A stretch of DNA of 64,000 nt, taken from Polaribacter litorisediminis. Lineage in GTDB: Bacteria; Bacteroidota; Bacteroidia; Flavobacteriales; Flavobacteriaceae. Position numbers and translations under genes: made by a program. The notes below the pieces were generated by a model. The model was not told the DNA's origin and made no database searches. It saw only the letters and a list, made by a program, of their open reading frames with translations. Shown here piece after piece: positions 49,263-56,783 of this stretch (position 1 is the first letter of the stretch; the number at the start of each line of letters is the position of its first letter). The stretch covers positions 4,019,501 to 4,083,500 of the forward strand of contig NZ_CP082966.1 in NCBI RefSeq assembly GCF_019968605.1, given 5' to 3'.

Positions 49263-50642
49263 ATGCCTTTAACTTTCTTACTTTTACGTACCGTAAACGC
49301 TACCGTAAACGTTTTTACTATGAAATTGAATTATTCTGAGCCAAAAATCTACACTGGAGGAGTGGATATTTCACAATGGTCGAGCTTTTCTTCTGAACAA
49401 AAAAAGACAGCGCTTTCCAAAGATTGGTTTGTTTATTTTTCTTTTCGAAATCCTGAGACAGGGAGATTAAAAAAAGAACCTTTTATCAAAGCAGGTGTAA
49501 ATAAATTAAAAACAAAACGAGAACGTTACGCCTTTCTAAAAACGATGCAACAGGCTTTATTGCAATTATTGCAATATGGATTCAATCCGTATGAGGATAA
49601 TACTGCCTTAGAAGCCTCGATTTTTTCAGGGAATCTAGAGGTGAGCAATAAAGTTGCCAAACAACCAAAACAAGTCAAGATTAAAAAAGAACAGCAGACT
49701 ATTCCAGAAAACAAACAAGTAGCAAACCAAAAAACGGAAGCACCTTCCTTAACGATCGCAGAAACCATTGCATTTGGCTTATCGCTCAAAGTGAACATGA
49801 TGAATAAAAATTCTTTTGTTCAATATAAGAGTAGGATAGGAGCATTTGAAAAATGGTTAAAATCAAAAGAACTTTATAACAATCCCATCACCTTTATTAC
49901 AAAGAAAATGGTCATTGAATACTTAAATTCAGTTTTACAAAGAACTAGTGCTAGAAATCGTAATAATACGAGAACAGATATTGCTTCGCTATTTCAATTA
50001 TTAGAGGACAATGAAATTATAAAGGACAATTTTGTCAAAAAAATAGCTGTCTTAAAATCAGTTCCTAAGAGAAACAAAACATATACCCCAAAAATAGAAA
50101 AAGAGATTTATGAGCATATGCGAGAAGTAGATCCTCATTTATGGTTGTTTGTAAAGTTTTTTGCTAACAATTTCTTAAGACCCATTGAAGTATGTAGATT
50201 AAGAATTGGTGATATTGATATTCAGGATAAGAAATTGTATGTAAAGGCAAAAAATAAGCCTGTGAAGATTAAAATTATTCCCGAAATTTTATTGGAGGAG
50301 CTACCTGATTTATCGAACTTTAAACCAACTTCAAATTTGTTTGGAAGATTTAACATCGGGGAAGAGTGGGCTGCAGATGTTATCAACAAGCGAAATGAGT
50401 TTTCTAAACGTTTTAAGGTGATTAAAGATCACTTTGAATTAGGGGTAGAATATGGACTGTATAGTTTTCGACACACCAGTATTACCAAACTTTACAGAAA
50501 GTTTCGAGAGAAAATGTCTCAGCATGAAGCTAAAAGTAATTTAATGCCCATTACAGGTCATTCTACGATGGTGGCATTAGAAAAATACTTAAGAGATATT
50601 GATGCTGAGTTGCCAGAAGATTACTCAAACTTTTTGAGGTAA
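49263..50642 (+). CDS. Tyrosine recombinase (integrase) of element C
   Basis: The 459-residue recombinase is clearly paralogous to the one at 16572 across its whole length (shared KDWFVYFSFRNPETGR, NFLRPIEVCRLRIGDIDI, ITGHSTMVALEKYL). Catalytic residues: Arg in FLRPIEVCRL, R403 in YSFRHT, GH of ITGHST, and nucleophile Y442. As in its paralogue, the first His of HxxR is Tyr (Y400). Two starts are possible: ATG 49263 directly after a T-run, or ATG 49320 (MKLNYSEPKIYT), which fits the conserved region better and would leave the arm repeats untranslated. It should act at the same tRNA core but recognise different arm sites. Confidence 0.9.
   Translation: MPLTFLLLRTVNATVNVFTMKLNYSEPKIYTGGVDISQWSSFSSEQKKTALSKDWFVYFSFRNPETGRLKKEPFIKAGVNKLKTKRERYAFLKTMQQALLQLLQYGFNPYEDNTALEASIFSGNLEVSNKVAKQPKQVKIKKEQQTIPENKQVANQKTEAPSLTIAETIAFGLSLKVNMMNKNSFVQYKSRIGAFEKWLKSKELYNNPITFITKKMVIEYLNSVLQRTSARNRNNTRTDIASLFQLLEDNEIIKDNFVKKIAVLKSVPKRNKTYTPKIEKEIYEHMREVDPHLWLFVKFFANNFLRPIEVCRLRIGDIDIQDKKLYVKAKNKPVKIKIIPEILLEELPDLSNFKPTSNLFGRFNIGEEWAADVINKRNEFSKRFKVIKDHFELGVEYGLYSFRHTSITKLYRKFREKMSQHEAKSNLMPITGHSTMVALEKYLRDIDAELPEDYSNFLR
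49290..49313. repeat. Paired 12-bp repeat, putative integrase arm site at left end of element C
   Basis: The tandem copies are ACCGTAAACGCT and ACCGTAAACGTT, 76 bp right of core copy 2. Position and 12-bp period match the pair inside element B, but the sequence has changed, as expected for the site of a diverged integrase. Confidence 0.6.
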
Positions 50643-50696
50643 CTTACAACGAGTAAACTTCAAAATAGTCCCCTTGCCTAAGATCTGTATTTTATT

Positions 50697-50761
50697 GCAC
50701 TTTTATCAAAAGAATAAATCTTTCAATAGGTTTTGAAATGAATGATTTCAGATAAAAGTGC
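50697..50761. promoter_or_regulatory. Nested inverted repeats between the element C integrase and downstream genes
   Basis: Perfect 11-bp arms GCACTTTTATC (50697-50707) and GATAAAAGTGC (50751-50761) enclose a smaller hairpin TGAAAT-GAATG-ATTTCA (50734-50750). It sits in the 201-bp gap after the integrase. It may be a binding site for an accessory recombination protein or an RNA structure. No T-run marks it as a terminator. Confidence 0.4.
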
Positions 50762-50843
50762 TTCGTAGAACCGACATTATTTGACATTAGCTTGTACTAT
50801 CCGACAACCATAAATAAAGAAGTATCTAAATTTATATTTAGAT

Positions 50844-51053
50844 ATGAATTCAGACGTAGTTTATCAAGTAGTAAAAGCACTTCCCATCGAAGAGCAAAAG
50901 CTATTATGGGATAAATTAAAGAAAGATTCTGAAATCTCTCCAAAACTCAATTCCCCTAAAAAAGTAAAAGTATTCACCAAAGAAAAGGCTATCAAGTATT
51001 TGTTAGAAAACGTTTTCAACAATAGAAAACGTCAAACAAAAACGCTTTTATAG
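50844..51053 (+). CDS. Small hypothetical protein, element backbone
   Basis: The 69-residue basic protein starts MNSDVVYQVVKALPIEEQ, which resembles the opening of short helical proteins found beside mobile-element genes. The C-terminus KEKAIKYLLENVFN matches the end of the 107-residue protein at 18361 in element B. Its position between integrase and zinc-finger gene is the same. Function is unknown. A role in recombination or copy control is only a guess from context. Confidence 0.6.
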   Translation: MNSDVVYQVVKALPIEEQKLLWDKLKKDSEISPKLNSPKKVKVFTKEKAIKYLLENVFNNRKRQTKTLL

Positions 51054-51055
51054 GG

Positions 51056-51088
51056 ATTAAGCGTCAAACGAACGTTCAACTAACGCAT
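51056..51088. promoter_or_regulatory. Imperfect inverted repeat abutting the zinc-finger gene start
   Basis: ATTAAGCG at 51056-51063 and TAACGCAT at 51081-51088 form the outer arms, with AACGAACGTT inside. The outer bases match the 15-bp repeat at 18703-18738, which precedes the paralogous gene. It ends directly at the ATG (51089), so a bound protein would block translation or transcription start. Confidence 0.45.
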
Positions 51089-51490
51089 ATGGAAACACGG
51101 TTATATTGTTGTGATTATTGTAAAAAGGAATTTTTGCCCACTCGAAGAAAGATACAAAAGTTTTGTAGTGATAGTTGCAGAGTCCGTACTCATCAATTGA
51201 AAAGCAAAAAACCAAAAGGGGAAGAAATCACAATAGCAAACAACATCAAGACAGGGAAAAATAAAATTGAACAAATGAGTTTCGCAGGAGTTGGAAATGC
51301 AGCAGCTGCAATGTTTGGTGTTAACATTATTACGGATTTAATGACCAAATTTGAGAATAAACAGGCCACAAAACAAGATATTATTCAACTAACACTTAAA
51401 CTGAGTCAACTAAATTTTAAAATGGATGAGCTTATCGAAATTAGGAAAAAGAACGAAAATGGCTCCATTTCTGGTTTTAAATCTTACTAA
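51089..51490 (+). CDS. Small zinc-finger protein, element backbone
   Basis: This 133-residue paralogue of the protein at 18750 has a Cys4 zinc ribbon near the N-terminus (CDYC, then CSDSC, in KKEFLPTRRKIQKFCSDSC). An Ala/Gly-rich segment (FAGVGNAAAAMFGVNIITDL) is followed by a charged stretch and ENKQATKQDIIQL, matching ENKPATKGDVLKL in the paralogue. The preserved parts suggest both the zinc unit and the hydrophobic helix matter. It is probably a small regulatory or recombination accessory protein, with function unproven. Confidence 0.7.
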   Translation: METRLYCCDYCKKEFLPTRRKIQKFCSDSCRVRTHQLKSKKPKGEEITIANNIKTGKNKIEQMSFAGVGNAAAAMFGVNIITDLMTKFENKQATKQDIIQLTLKLSQLNFKMDELIEIRKKNENGSISGFKSY

Positions 51491-51575
51491 AAGAAGTATG
51501 TATGAGTATTTTGTTTTTTTTAACTCAGTTCTTTGTTGGTAGCTGTACTTTTCGTTTTTTATTCAAAATTTTATT

Positions 51576-51899
51576 TTAATCTACAAAAGTTTCTCTAATA
51601 ATATCTTTACAATTCTGTATTTCAGATTTAGATAATTGGTCAAATGTTTTTAATATTCGAGATTTGTCAATTGTCCGAATTTGGTCGATTGCAATCATTC
51701 CTTTTTTACCGTTATGCTTTACTTTAATTCTAGTCGGATAATTTTTTAGGTTCGTTGTCATGGGAGCAACGACAATTGTTCTTAAAAACTTATTAATTTC
51801 GTTTGGTGAAACAATAACACAAGGCCTTGTTTTTTTAATTTTGCTACCAATGGTTGGGTCAAGATTTACCAGTACTATAGAATACTGCTCTAACTCCAT
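51576..51899 (-). CDS. MazF/PemK-type toxin (mRNA endoribonuclease)
   Basis: The 107-residue protein shows the MazF fold: YSIVLVNLDPTIGSKIKKTRPCVIVSP at the N-terminus, containing the RP of the active-site loop, then IVVAPMTTNLKNYPTRI, MIAIDQIRTIDKSRI and a C-terminal helix. MazF toxins cut mRNA at short sequences to arrest growth. The start codon overlaps the end of the antitoxin gene by 10 bp, so translation is coupled and the antitoxin is made first. Such modules often stabilise mobile elements, which suits the location beside the integrase of element C. Confidence 0.92.
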   Translation of the reverse strand: MELEQYSIVLVNLDPTIGSKIKKTRPCVIVSPNEINKFLRTIVVAPMTTNLKNYPTRIKVKHNGKKGMIAIDQIRTIDKSRILKTFDQLSKSEIQNCKDIIRETFVD

Positions 51900-52135
51900 T
51901 CCTCAAAATTTTCGTCTTCAAAAACATCATTGAATAATAATCTGTCATCATTATTCTCATGCATTTCTTCAAATGCTTTTTCCCAGTTTTTTCGTGGACT
52001 ACTAATTGGTTTAAGGATTATTTGTCCTTTTTCCAAAATCATTTCGACCTTGTCTTTTATATTATACTTTTCTAATATAGTTTTGCTTAAACGCAGACCT
52101 TTAGAATTTCCTATTTTTATAATTGCTGTTTCCAT
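51890..52135 (-). CDS. MazE/AbrB-type antitoxin
   Basis: The 81-residue protein has an N-terminal AbrB/SpoVT-like DNA-binding swapped-hairpin domain (IIKIGNSKGLRLSKTILEKY, then VEMILEKGQIILKPI). An acidic, disordered tail (about 50-81) would wrap and block MazF. It is the upstream gene of the pair. A clear promoter and a perfect palindrome lie directly upstream, fitting autorepression by the MazEF complex. Confidence 0.9.
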   Translation of the reverse strand: METAIIKIGNSKGLRLSKTILEKYNIKDKVEMILEKGQIILKPISSPRKNWEKAFEEMHENNDDRLLFNDVFEDENFEEWS

Positions 52136-52144
52136 AATTTTATA

Positions 52145-52158
52145 TTTGTAATTACAAA
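52145..52158. promoter_or_regulatory. Palindromic operator of the MazEF pair
   Basis: TTTGTAATTACAAA is a perfect 14-bp palindrome ending 9 bp before the antitoxin ATG and overlapping the -7 box of the promoter. A dimeric AbrB-fold antitoxin would bind such a site and repress its own operon. Confidence 0.6.
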
Positions 52159-52185
52159 GTTAGTACAAATTATTCAATCCTCAAA
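52155..52185 (-). promoter_or_regulatory. Bacteroidota-type promoter of the MazEF pair
   Basis: On the minus strand, TTTG (52182-52185) and TAACTTTG (52155-52162) are separated by 19 bp. Both boxes match the TTTG / TAnnTTTG consensus of the phylum's main sigma factor exactly. It points toward the antitoxin gene. Confidence 0.75.
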
Positions 52186-52215
52186 GTTAGTATCGTCTAG
52201 ATAATTGCATAGAAC

Positions 52216-52764
52216 CTAACTCTTAAAAATATCATTTAGTATTGGCTTTTTTTCTGCCTCAGAAAATGCACGAATTCCTTTATTTTGTGTAATATCATCA
52301 ATTACTTTTAAAACAGATGCTTGGGCATAAGTTCGGAACATACTGGCACTATGCATTGAATAATAGGTTATAGGAAAAAAAACTCTTACAAAGTAGTTGC
52401 CAACAAAAGGAATTTTGGAAAGCAATAATTCCATTCCTGTTTTTTCAGTAAACATCCACCAAGAAATAAAAGTGCCATTTCCGAAGGGCGCCATACAGCA
52501 ATCATATGTGTAATTTTTCCACTTTACTCTTAAATATAAACGTTTTGCACCAAGAGCATTCCCTATACTTATAGACTTTTCTTCAATTTTAATTTCTTTT
52601 ATTCCTTTAGATTCTAACTCTATTGCTAATAGTTTATAAAAATCCTGTGTTGAATATGCAAAATTATCCAAAAGGGTATTCCAGTTGGCATTTAAGGTTG
52701 GAGTTCCTTTTTTTAGAAAAGTAATAATGAATAAAAATAGTAGAATAATAAAAAGGATAAGCAT
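52216..52764 (-). CDS. Membrane-anchored hypothetical protein
   Basis: The 182-residue protein has one N-terminal transmembrane helix (residues 1-18) with positive charges after it, so the remainder should lie inside the cell. The soluble part has a beta-rich stretch (SISIGNALGAKRLYLRVKW) and a hydrophobic segment with FPITYYSMHSASMF, then a helical end (TYAQASVLKVIDDITQNKG). I do not recognise the family. It stands alone, upstream of and in the same direction as the MazEF pair. Confidence 0.65.
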   Translation of the reverse strand: MLILFIILLFLFIITFLKKGTPTLNANWNTLLDNFAYSTQDFYKLLAIELESKGIKEIKIEEKSISIGNALGAKRLYLRVKWKNYTYDCCMAPFGNGTFISWWMFTEKTGMELLLSKIPFVGNYFVRVFFPITYYSMHSASMFRTYAQASVLKVIDDITQNKGIRAFSEAEKKPILNDIFKS

Positions 52765-52919
52765 AATTAAATAATTTTTGTATTCATCCTTTTAAAGTTC
52801 GAAATGAAATTTGATATTACTTTGCAATATTTGGTTTTTATAGTAATAACCTTATTCTTTGTAAACTATTTCCTTACTAGAGTTTTGTAAACTTCCTTTA
52901 ATTTTCAATAAAACTAGTT

Positions 52920-53642
52920 ATGACTAATTGTTTAATTATTGAAAATGATAAAAAAGAGATTGAAAAAATCTCAGCTTTAGAAAATGAATTGATAGATATA
53001 AATTTCACTTACATAACAGAAGTAGAAGAAACTGCATTAAATTTAATATTAAAAAATAATTTCAATCTTATTTTTTTCAACTTAGATAGTTCTAATATCA
53101 TACTTTCAGAATTTTTATTAGATATCCGTAATTCATATAAATCTAAACTTGAGTTTATTGGTTTGTCTACAAAAAAAGAAAGTGCTTATAAAGCTTATAA
53201 ATATGATTTCTGTGATTTTATTTTGAAGCCTTTAACAGAATTGAGTATTAGGAAATGTATTCTGAAGTTCAAAAAAAAACAAACAGCACATATTAATAAA
53301 ACTATTTGTTTAAAATCTAACAAAGACTATAGATATCTATGTATAGATGATATTCTTTTTTTAAAAGCAGATAGTAACACCACGGATTTTTATATGTCAG
53401 ATGGAACTAAAATAAGTGCTTATAAAACCCTAAAGACATTTGAAAACTCATTGCCTAAAAACTTTTTAAGGATTCATAAAAGTTATATTATTAATATCAA
53501 CTGTATTTCCAGAATTCACTAGGGAAAATCAATTTGTTCTTTAAGTAATAATCAGCATAAACTTCCTTTCACTAAAACTTTTATTGAGAATATTGATTTT
53601 ATTAATGACTTATACTGCAGTAATGTAATAGCTTCAAATTAA
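52920..53642 (+). pseudogene. LytTR-type response regulator interrupted by one in-frame amber codon
   Basis: The open part codes for 200 residues: a degenerate receiver domain (about 1-115, with FFNLDSS at the phosphorylation position) and a LytTR DNA-binding domain (from about 125, KSNKDYRYLCIDDILFLKADSN, LPKNFLRIHKSYIININCISRIH). It stops at TAG 53520-53522 inside the last part of the LytTR fold. Reading on in the same frame gives GKSICSLSNNQHKLPFTKTF and a further 20 residues before TAA at 53640. This is exactly the strand and helix that should finish a LytTR domain. So the gene is either recently broken, read through, or makes a shortened protein. The receiver lacks typical acidic residues at the N-terminus (IENDKKE). 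Confidence 0.75.
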
Positions 53643-53859
53643 CTTTTACCACATAAAATAATGCTTTCACTCGTAAATATGGATACTTCACTAAACATGA
53701 ATTGATTCATGTGTCTAAAATCTTTATTACTACTAATTTTATCATCGAATATTCAGAGCGTTAAAAAATAACACACGCTTTTCATTGTGTACAATTTTAA
53801 ATGAGCTGTAAAAAATCCAGCTTAAAGACACTATTGTTTAATCTTAAAATTTTTGCATT

Positions 53860-54015
53860 ATGAAATTATTAAAAACACTATTACTATTAGCAATTTTTTC
53901 AATCTCTTTTACTTCTTGTACAGATCTAGAAGATGATGACTCAACTGTTAATATAGAGAATATTAGAGCAGATACAGGTGGAGATGAGGAAAATCCCGAA
54001 GGAACTAAAGATTAA
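53860..54015 (+). CDS. Very small predicted lipoprotein
   Basis: This 51-residue protein has a 19-residue lipoprotein signal (MKLLKTLLLLAIFSISFTSC, Cys20) followed by a strongly acidic tail (DLEDDD, then GGDEENPEG). Mature lipoprotein would be only about 32 residues. A strong terminator follows 11 bp after the stop, so it is its own short transcription unit. Such tiny acidic lipoproteins occur in flavobacteria near two-component systems. Here a TPR sensor kinase lies 62 bp downstream. Function is unknown, and it could be a ligand or surface peptide for that kinase. Confidence 0.65.
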   Translation: MKLLKTLLLLAIFSISFTSCTDLEDDDSTVNIENIRADTGGDEENPEGTKD

Positions 54016-54026
54016 ATTGAAATCAG

Positions 54027-54056
54027 CCTTTAACTTCTAGTTAAAGGTTTTTTTTT
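54027..54056 (+). terminator. Intrinsic terminator after the small lipoprotein gene
   Basis: A perfect 9-bp stem (CCTTTAACT / AGTTAAAGG) with a 3-nt loop is followed by nine T residues. It separates the lipoprotein gene from the sensor kinase gene. Confidence 0.85.
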
Positions 54057-54077
54057 ATATTTGATTTAAAATTCTAA

Positions 54078-56093
54078 TTGAAAAAAAAAATACTTTTTAA
54101 ATATATATTATTACTTTTTTATTTTATTTTTTTTCAGTCTTGTAACTTCCATGATAAAGAAAATAATAATATAAAACCAAATTTAGACAGCCTATCTTTA
54201 TGGATAAAAAATTCAAAAAATCCAAAAAATTCACTTATTAGAAAACGTCAATATTTAGACAAAAGTTATAATTTTATTATATCTAACAAAATTGACACTG
54301 TAAATCTCAAAAAATTAAGTGATGTAGCGTATCAAACTTTTAAAGTAAAAGATACTTTTTTATTCAAAAAAAGGAATAAAAAAGTTATTGAACTAGCTCT
54401 AAAAATAAAAGATTCATTTTCTTTAGGAGATGCACACTGGAACTATGCAACGTATTATAATAAAATAAGAGATTTCGAAAAATCATATTATCATTTTAAT
54501 GAAGCCGAAAAATACTTTAAAAATTATAAATATTATGTAGGAAAAATGTTAGTAGGAAAAGCTTTTATTAAAGGAAGGTTTTCAGATTATATTGGGAGTG
54601 AACAGAACATTATCAAAGCAATAAAAATTTTCAAAGAACTAAAAAAAGATAATGATTTATTAAATTCATATACTTCTTTAGGTGTTATTCAATCTGATCT
54701 TAAATTATACGATAAATCACTTTTCTATTATCAAAAAGCGTTAGAATATTCTTCAAAGGTTAAAAACAATAGTAAATTAGACTTAAATAATAATATTGGG
54801 TTAATTTATCTTAAAAAAGGCAACTATCAAAAAGCGAGATTATTTTTTGATAAAGGTTTAGATTTAACACTGAAACAAGATAAACCTCTAAGTTATGCAA
54901 GAATACTTGACAATTATGCATACTGTAAATTACTAATTAGAGATACTTTAGGTATTAAAGAGGATTTTTTTAAAGCTTTAGCTATAAGAGATAGTCTAAA
55001 AAATAAAGATGGTATTTTAATAAGTAAAATTCATTTGGCAGAGTACTATAAATTTTCAGAAGATACTTTAAAAGCAAAAAAATATGCTCTCGATGCCAAT
55101 AAAATTGCAAATAGTATTAAAAATAGTAGAGATTATTTAGCATCTCTAAAAATATTGGTATCCTTAGATGAAGAAAAATCAAAACTTTACTTAAAAGACT
55201 ATATATCATATTCCGATAGCTTACTTAATGTAGAAAGGAACTATCAAAATAAATTTGCTAGGATATCTCACGATACAGACGAATATATTGAAGAAACAGA
55301 ACGATTAGCAAAACAAAGAATATGGGTAACGTTAATCTCCTTGAGCACAATTTTAATTATAATACTATTTTACTTTTTAAGAGTTCAAAAAGTTAAAAAC
55401 GAAAAACTATTACTAGAAACTGAGCAACAAAAATCAAACGAACAAATTTATTTATTAACCTTAAAACAACAGTCTAAACTGGAAGAGGAGAAATTAAAAG
55501 AGAGAAACAGAATTTCGGAAGAATTGCATGATGGAATTCTTGGGAGACTTTTTGGTGCTAGAGTTGGTTTAGGGTTTATAGAAATTAATTGTAATGAAAA
55601 GAATAAAAAGCAGTATCAACTTTTTTTAGATGAGCTTCAAAATGTAGAGAAAGAAATTAGAGATGTTTCTCATAAATTAAGTGATAATTTTGATAACGCT
55701 GAGATAAATTTCACATTTATTATTAAACAACTAGTAATAGATAAAAGTAAGGTAGGGGATTTTAAATACAGTATTTATTTTGATGAAAATATCAATTGGT
55801 ATCAAATAGATGAGGTAGTTAAAGTTAATTTATATAGAATTATACAAGAGGTAATCCAAAATATAATTAAATATGCAAATGCAACCTTAGTATCAATTAA
55901 GTTTAGTTTGAAAAATAACAATTTAGTTTTATCTTTATCTGATGATGGTATTGGATTTAATATTAAGAAAAAAAAGAATGGTATCGGTATTAAAAACATT
56001 AAATCTAGAGTACAAAAATTGAATGGTATTTGTAAAATTTCTTCATCTTTTAACAACGGAGTAGAAATTAATATCGAAATACCGTTAAACTAA
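54078..56093 (+). CDS. TPR-containing sensor histidine kinase, lipoprotein-type N-terminus
   Basis: The 671-residue kinase starts with TTG, because no in-frame ATG precedes the signal sequence (KKKILFKYILLLFYFIFFQSC). The lipobox Cys suggests lipidation. The periplasmic part (about 30-400) is made of tetratricopeptide-like repeats (SLGVIQSDLKLYDKSLFYYQKAL, NNIGLIYLKKGNYQKARLFF). A transmembrane helix spans about 415-436, then a coiled coil, a HisKA_3 dimerisation domain with H484 in SEELHDGILG, and a HATPase_c domain with N and G boxes (EVIQNIIKYA, SDDGIGFN, NGIGIKNI). It pairs with the response regulator that begins 6 bp downstream. The signal sensed is not known. Confidence 0.88.
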   Translation: MKKKILFKYILLLFYFIFFQSCNFHDKENNNIKPNLDSLSLWIKNSKNPKNSLIRKRQYLDKSYNFIISNKIDTVNLKKLSDVAYQTFKVKDTFLFKKRNKKVIELALKIKDSFSLGDAHWNYATYYNKIRDFEKSYYHFNEAEKYFKNYKYYVGKMLVGKAFIKGRFSDYIGSEQNIIKAIKIFKELKKDNDLLNSYTSLGVIQSDLKLYDKSLFYYQKALEYSSKVKNNSKLDLNNNIGLIYLKKGNYQKARLFFDKGLDLTLKQDKPLSYARILDNYAYCKLLIRDTLGIKEDFFKALAIRDSLKNKDGILISKIHLAEYYKFSEDTLKAKKYALDANKIANSIKNSRDYLASLKILVSLDEEKSKLYLKDYISYSDSLLNVERNYQNKFARISHDTDEYIEETERLAKQRIWVTLISLSTILIIILFYFLRVQKVKNEKLLLETEQQKSNEQIYLLTLKQQSKLEEEKLKERNRISEELHDGILGRLFGARVGLGFIEINCNEKNKKQYQLFLDELQNVEKEIRDVSHKLSDNFDNAEINFTFIIKQLVIDKSKVGDFKYSIYFDENINWYQIDEVVKVNLYRIIQEVIQNIIKYANATLVSIKFSLKNNNLVLSLSDDGIGFNIKKKKNGIGIKNIKSRVQKLNGICKISSSFNNGVEINIEIPLN

Positions 56094-56099
56094 GAAAAA

Positions 56100-56783
56100 A
56101 TGGAAAGAAAAAAGTGTTCGGTATTAATAATAGATGATCACCCTTTAATTTGTGATGCTTACATTAATGCTCTAAATTTAGTAGAAAAAGGAAATTCTAA
56201 TTTAGTCTTTAAAGTAAGTTTAGCACATAATTGTGATGATGCTTTTGCAAAAATTAAAGAATCTTCAAATAGAATTTTAAAATATCAGTTAATTTTTCTA
56301 GATATAAAACTACCTCCTTCAAAAGATAGAAGGATTCTTTCTGGGGAGGACTTAGGTCTTAAAATAAATGAGTTACTTCCAGAAGCAAAAGTAATTATTT
56401 CAACTACGTATAATGATAATTATAGAATATATAGTTTACTAAAAAATTTAAATCCTGATGGGTTGTTAATAAAGAATGATATTACAACAAATGAACTTGT
56501 GAATGCAATTACTTTAGTTCTTGAAAGTCCACCCTATTATAGTAGCTCTGTTTCTCAAACAATAAGAAACGAAATGTTAAATGACCTTCTTTTAGATAAA
56601 ATTGATAGAAGGCTTTTATATGAATTATCTATTGGAACAAAGACTAAAGATTTACCAATAATATTACCTTTATCTATTGCAGGAGTAGAAAAACGTAAAA
56701 GAAATTTAAAAAGTATTTTCAATGTTTCTAAGCTTGAAGATAAAGATTTAATTGAAAAAGCCCGAGAGAAAGGGTTTATTTAA
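56100..56783 (+). CDS. Response regulator with LuxR-like output domain
   Basis: The 227-residue protein has an N-terminal receiver domain: IIDDHP at residues 9-14, the phosphoacceptor Asp in IFLDIKLP (about 68), and the conserved Thr/Ser and Lys in ISTTYN and LLIKND. The C-terminal 60 residues (DRRLLYELSIGTKTKDL and a following helix with AGVEKRKRNLKSIF) form a helix-turn-helix of the LuxR/NarL kind. The kinase gene ends 6 bp upstream. The TolC-like gene on the other strand overlaps its 3' end by 8 bp, so the two are convergent. The pump operon may be its target, but no binding site was identified. Confidence 0.87.
   Translation: MERKKCSVLIIDDHPLICDAYINALNLVEKGNSNLVFKVSLAHNCDDAFAKIKESSNRILKYQLIFLDIKLPPSKDRRILSGEDLGLKINELLPEAKVIISTTYNDNYRIYSLLKNLNPDGLLIKNDITTNELVNAITLVLESPPYYSSSVSQTIRNEMLNDLLLDKIDRRLLYELSIGTKTKDLPIILPLSIAGVEKRKRNLKSIFNVSKLEDKDLIEKAREKGFI

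Larger units (their letters stand above)
49166..51490 (+). mobile_element. Left end of a further element (C), right end not seen
   Basis: To the right of core copy 2, the layout of element B repeats: terminator-like hairpin, integrase, 12-bp tandem repeats inside the integrase start, a short protein with the YLLE(N/T)VF motif, an inverted repeat and a zinc-finger gene. No third core copy is seen before the window ends, so which of the genes after 51.5 kb are cargo cannot be decided. The listed end is only the last recognisable backbone gene. Confidence 0.6.
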
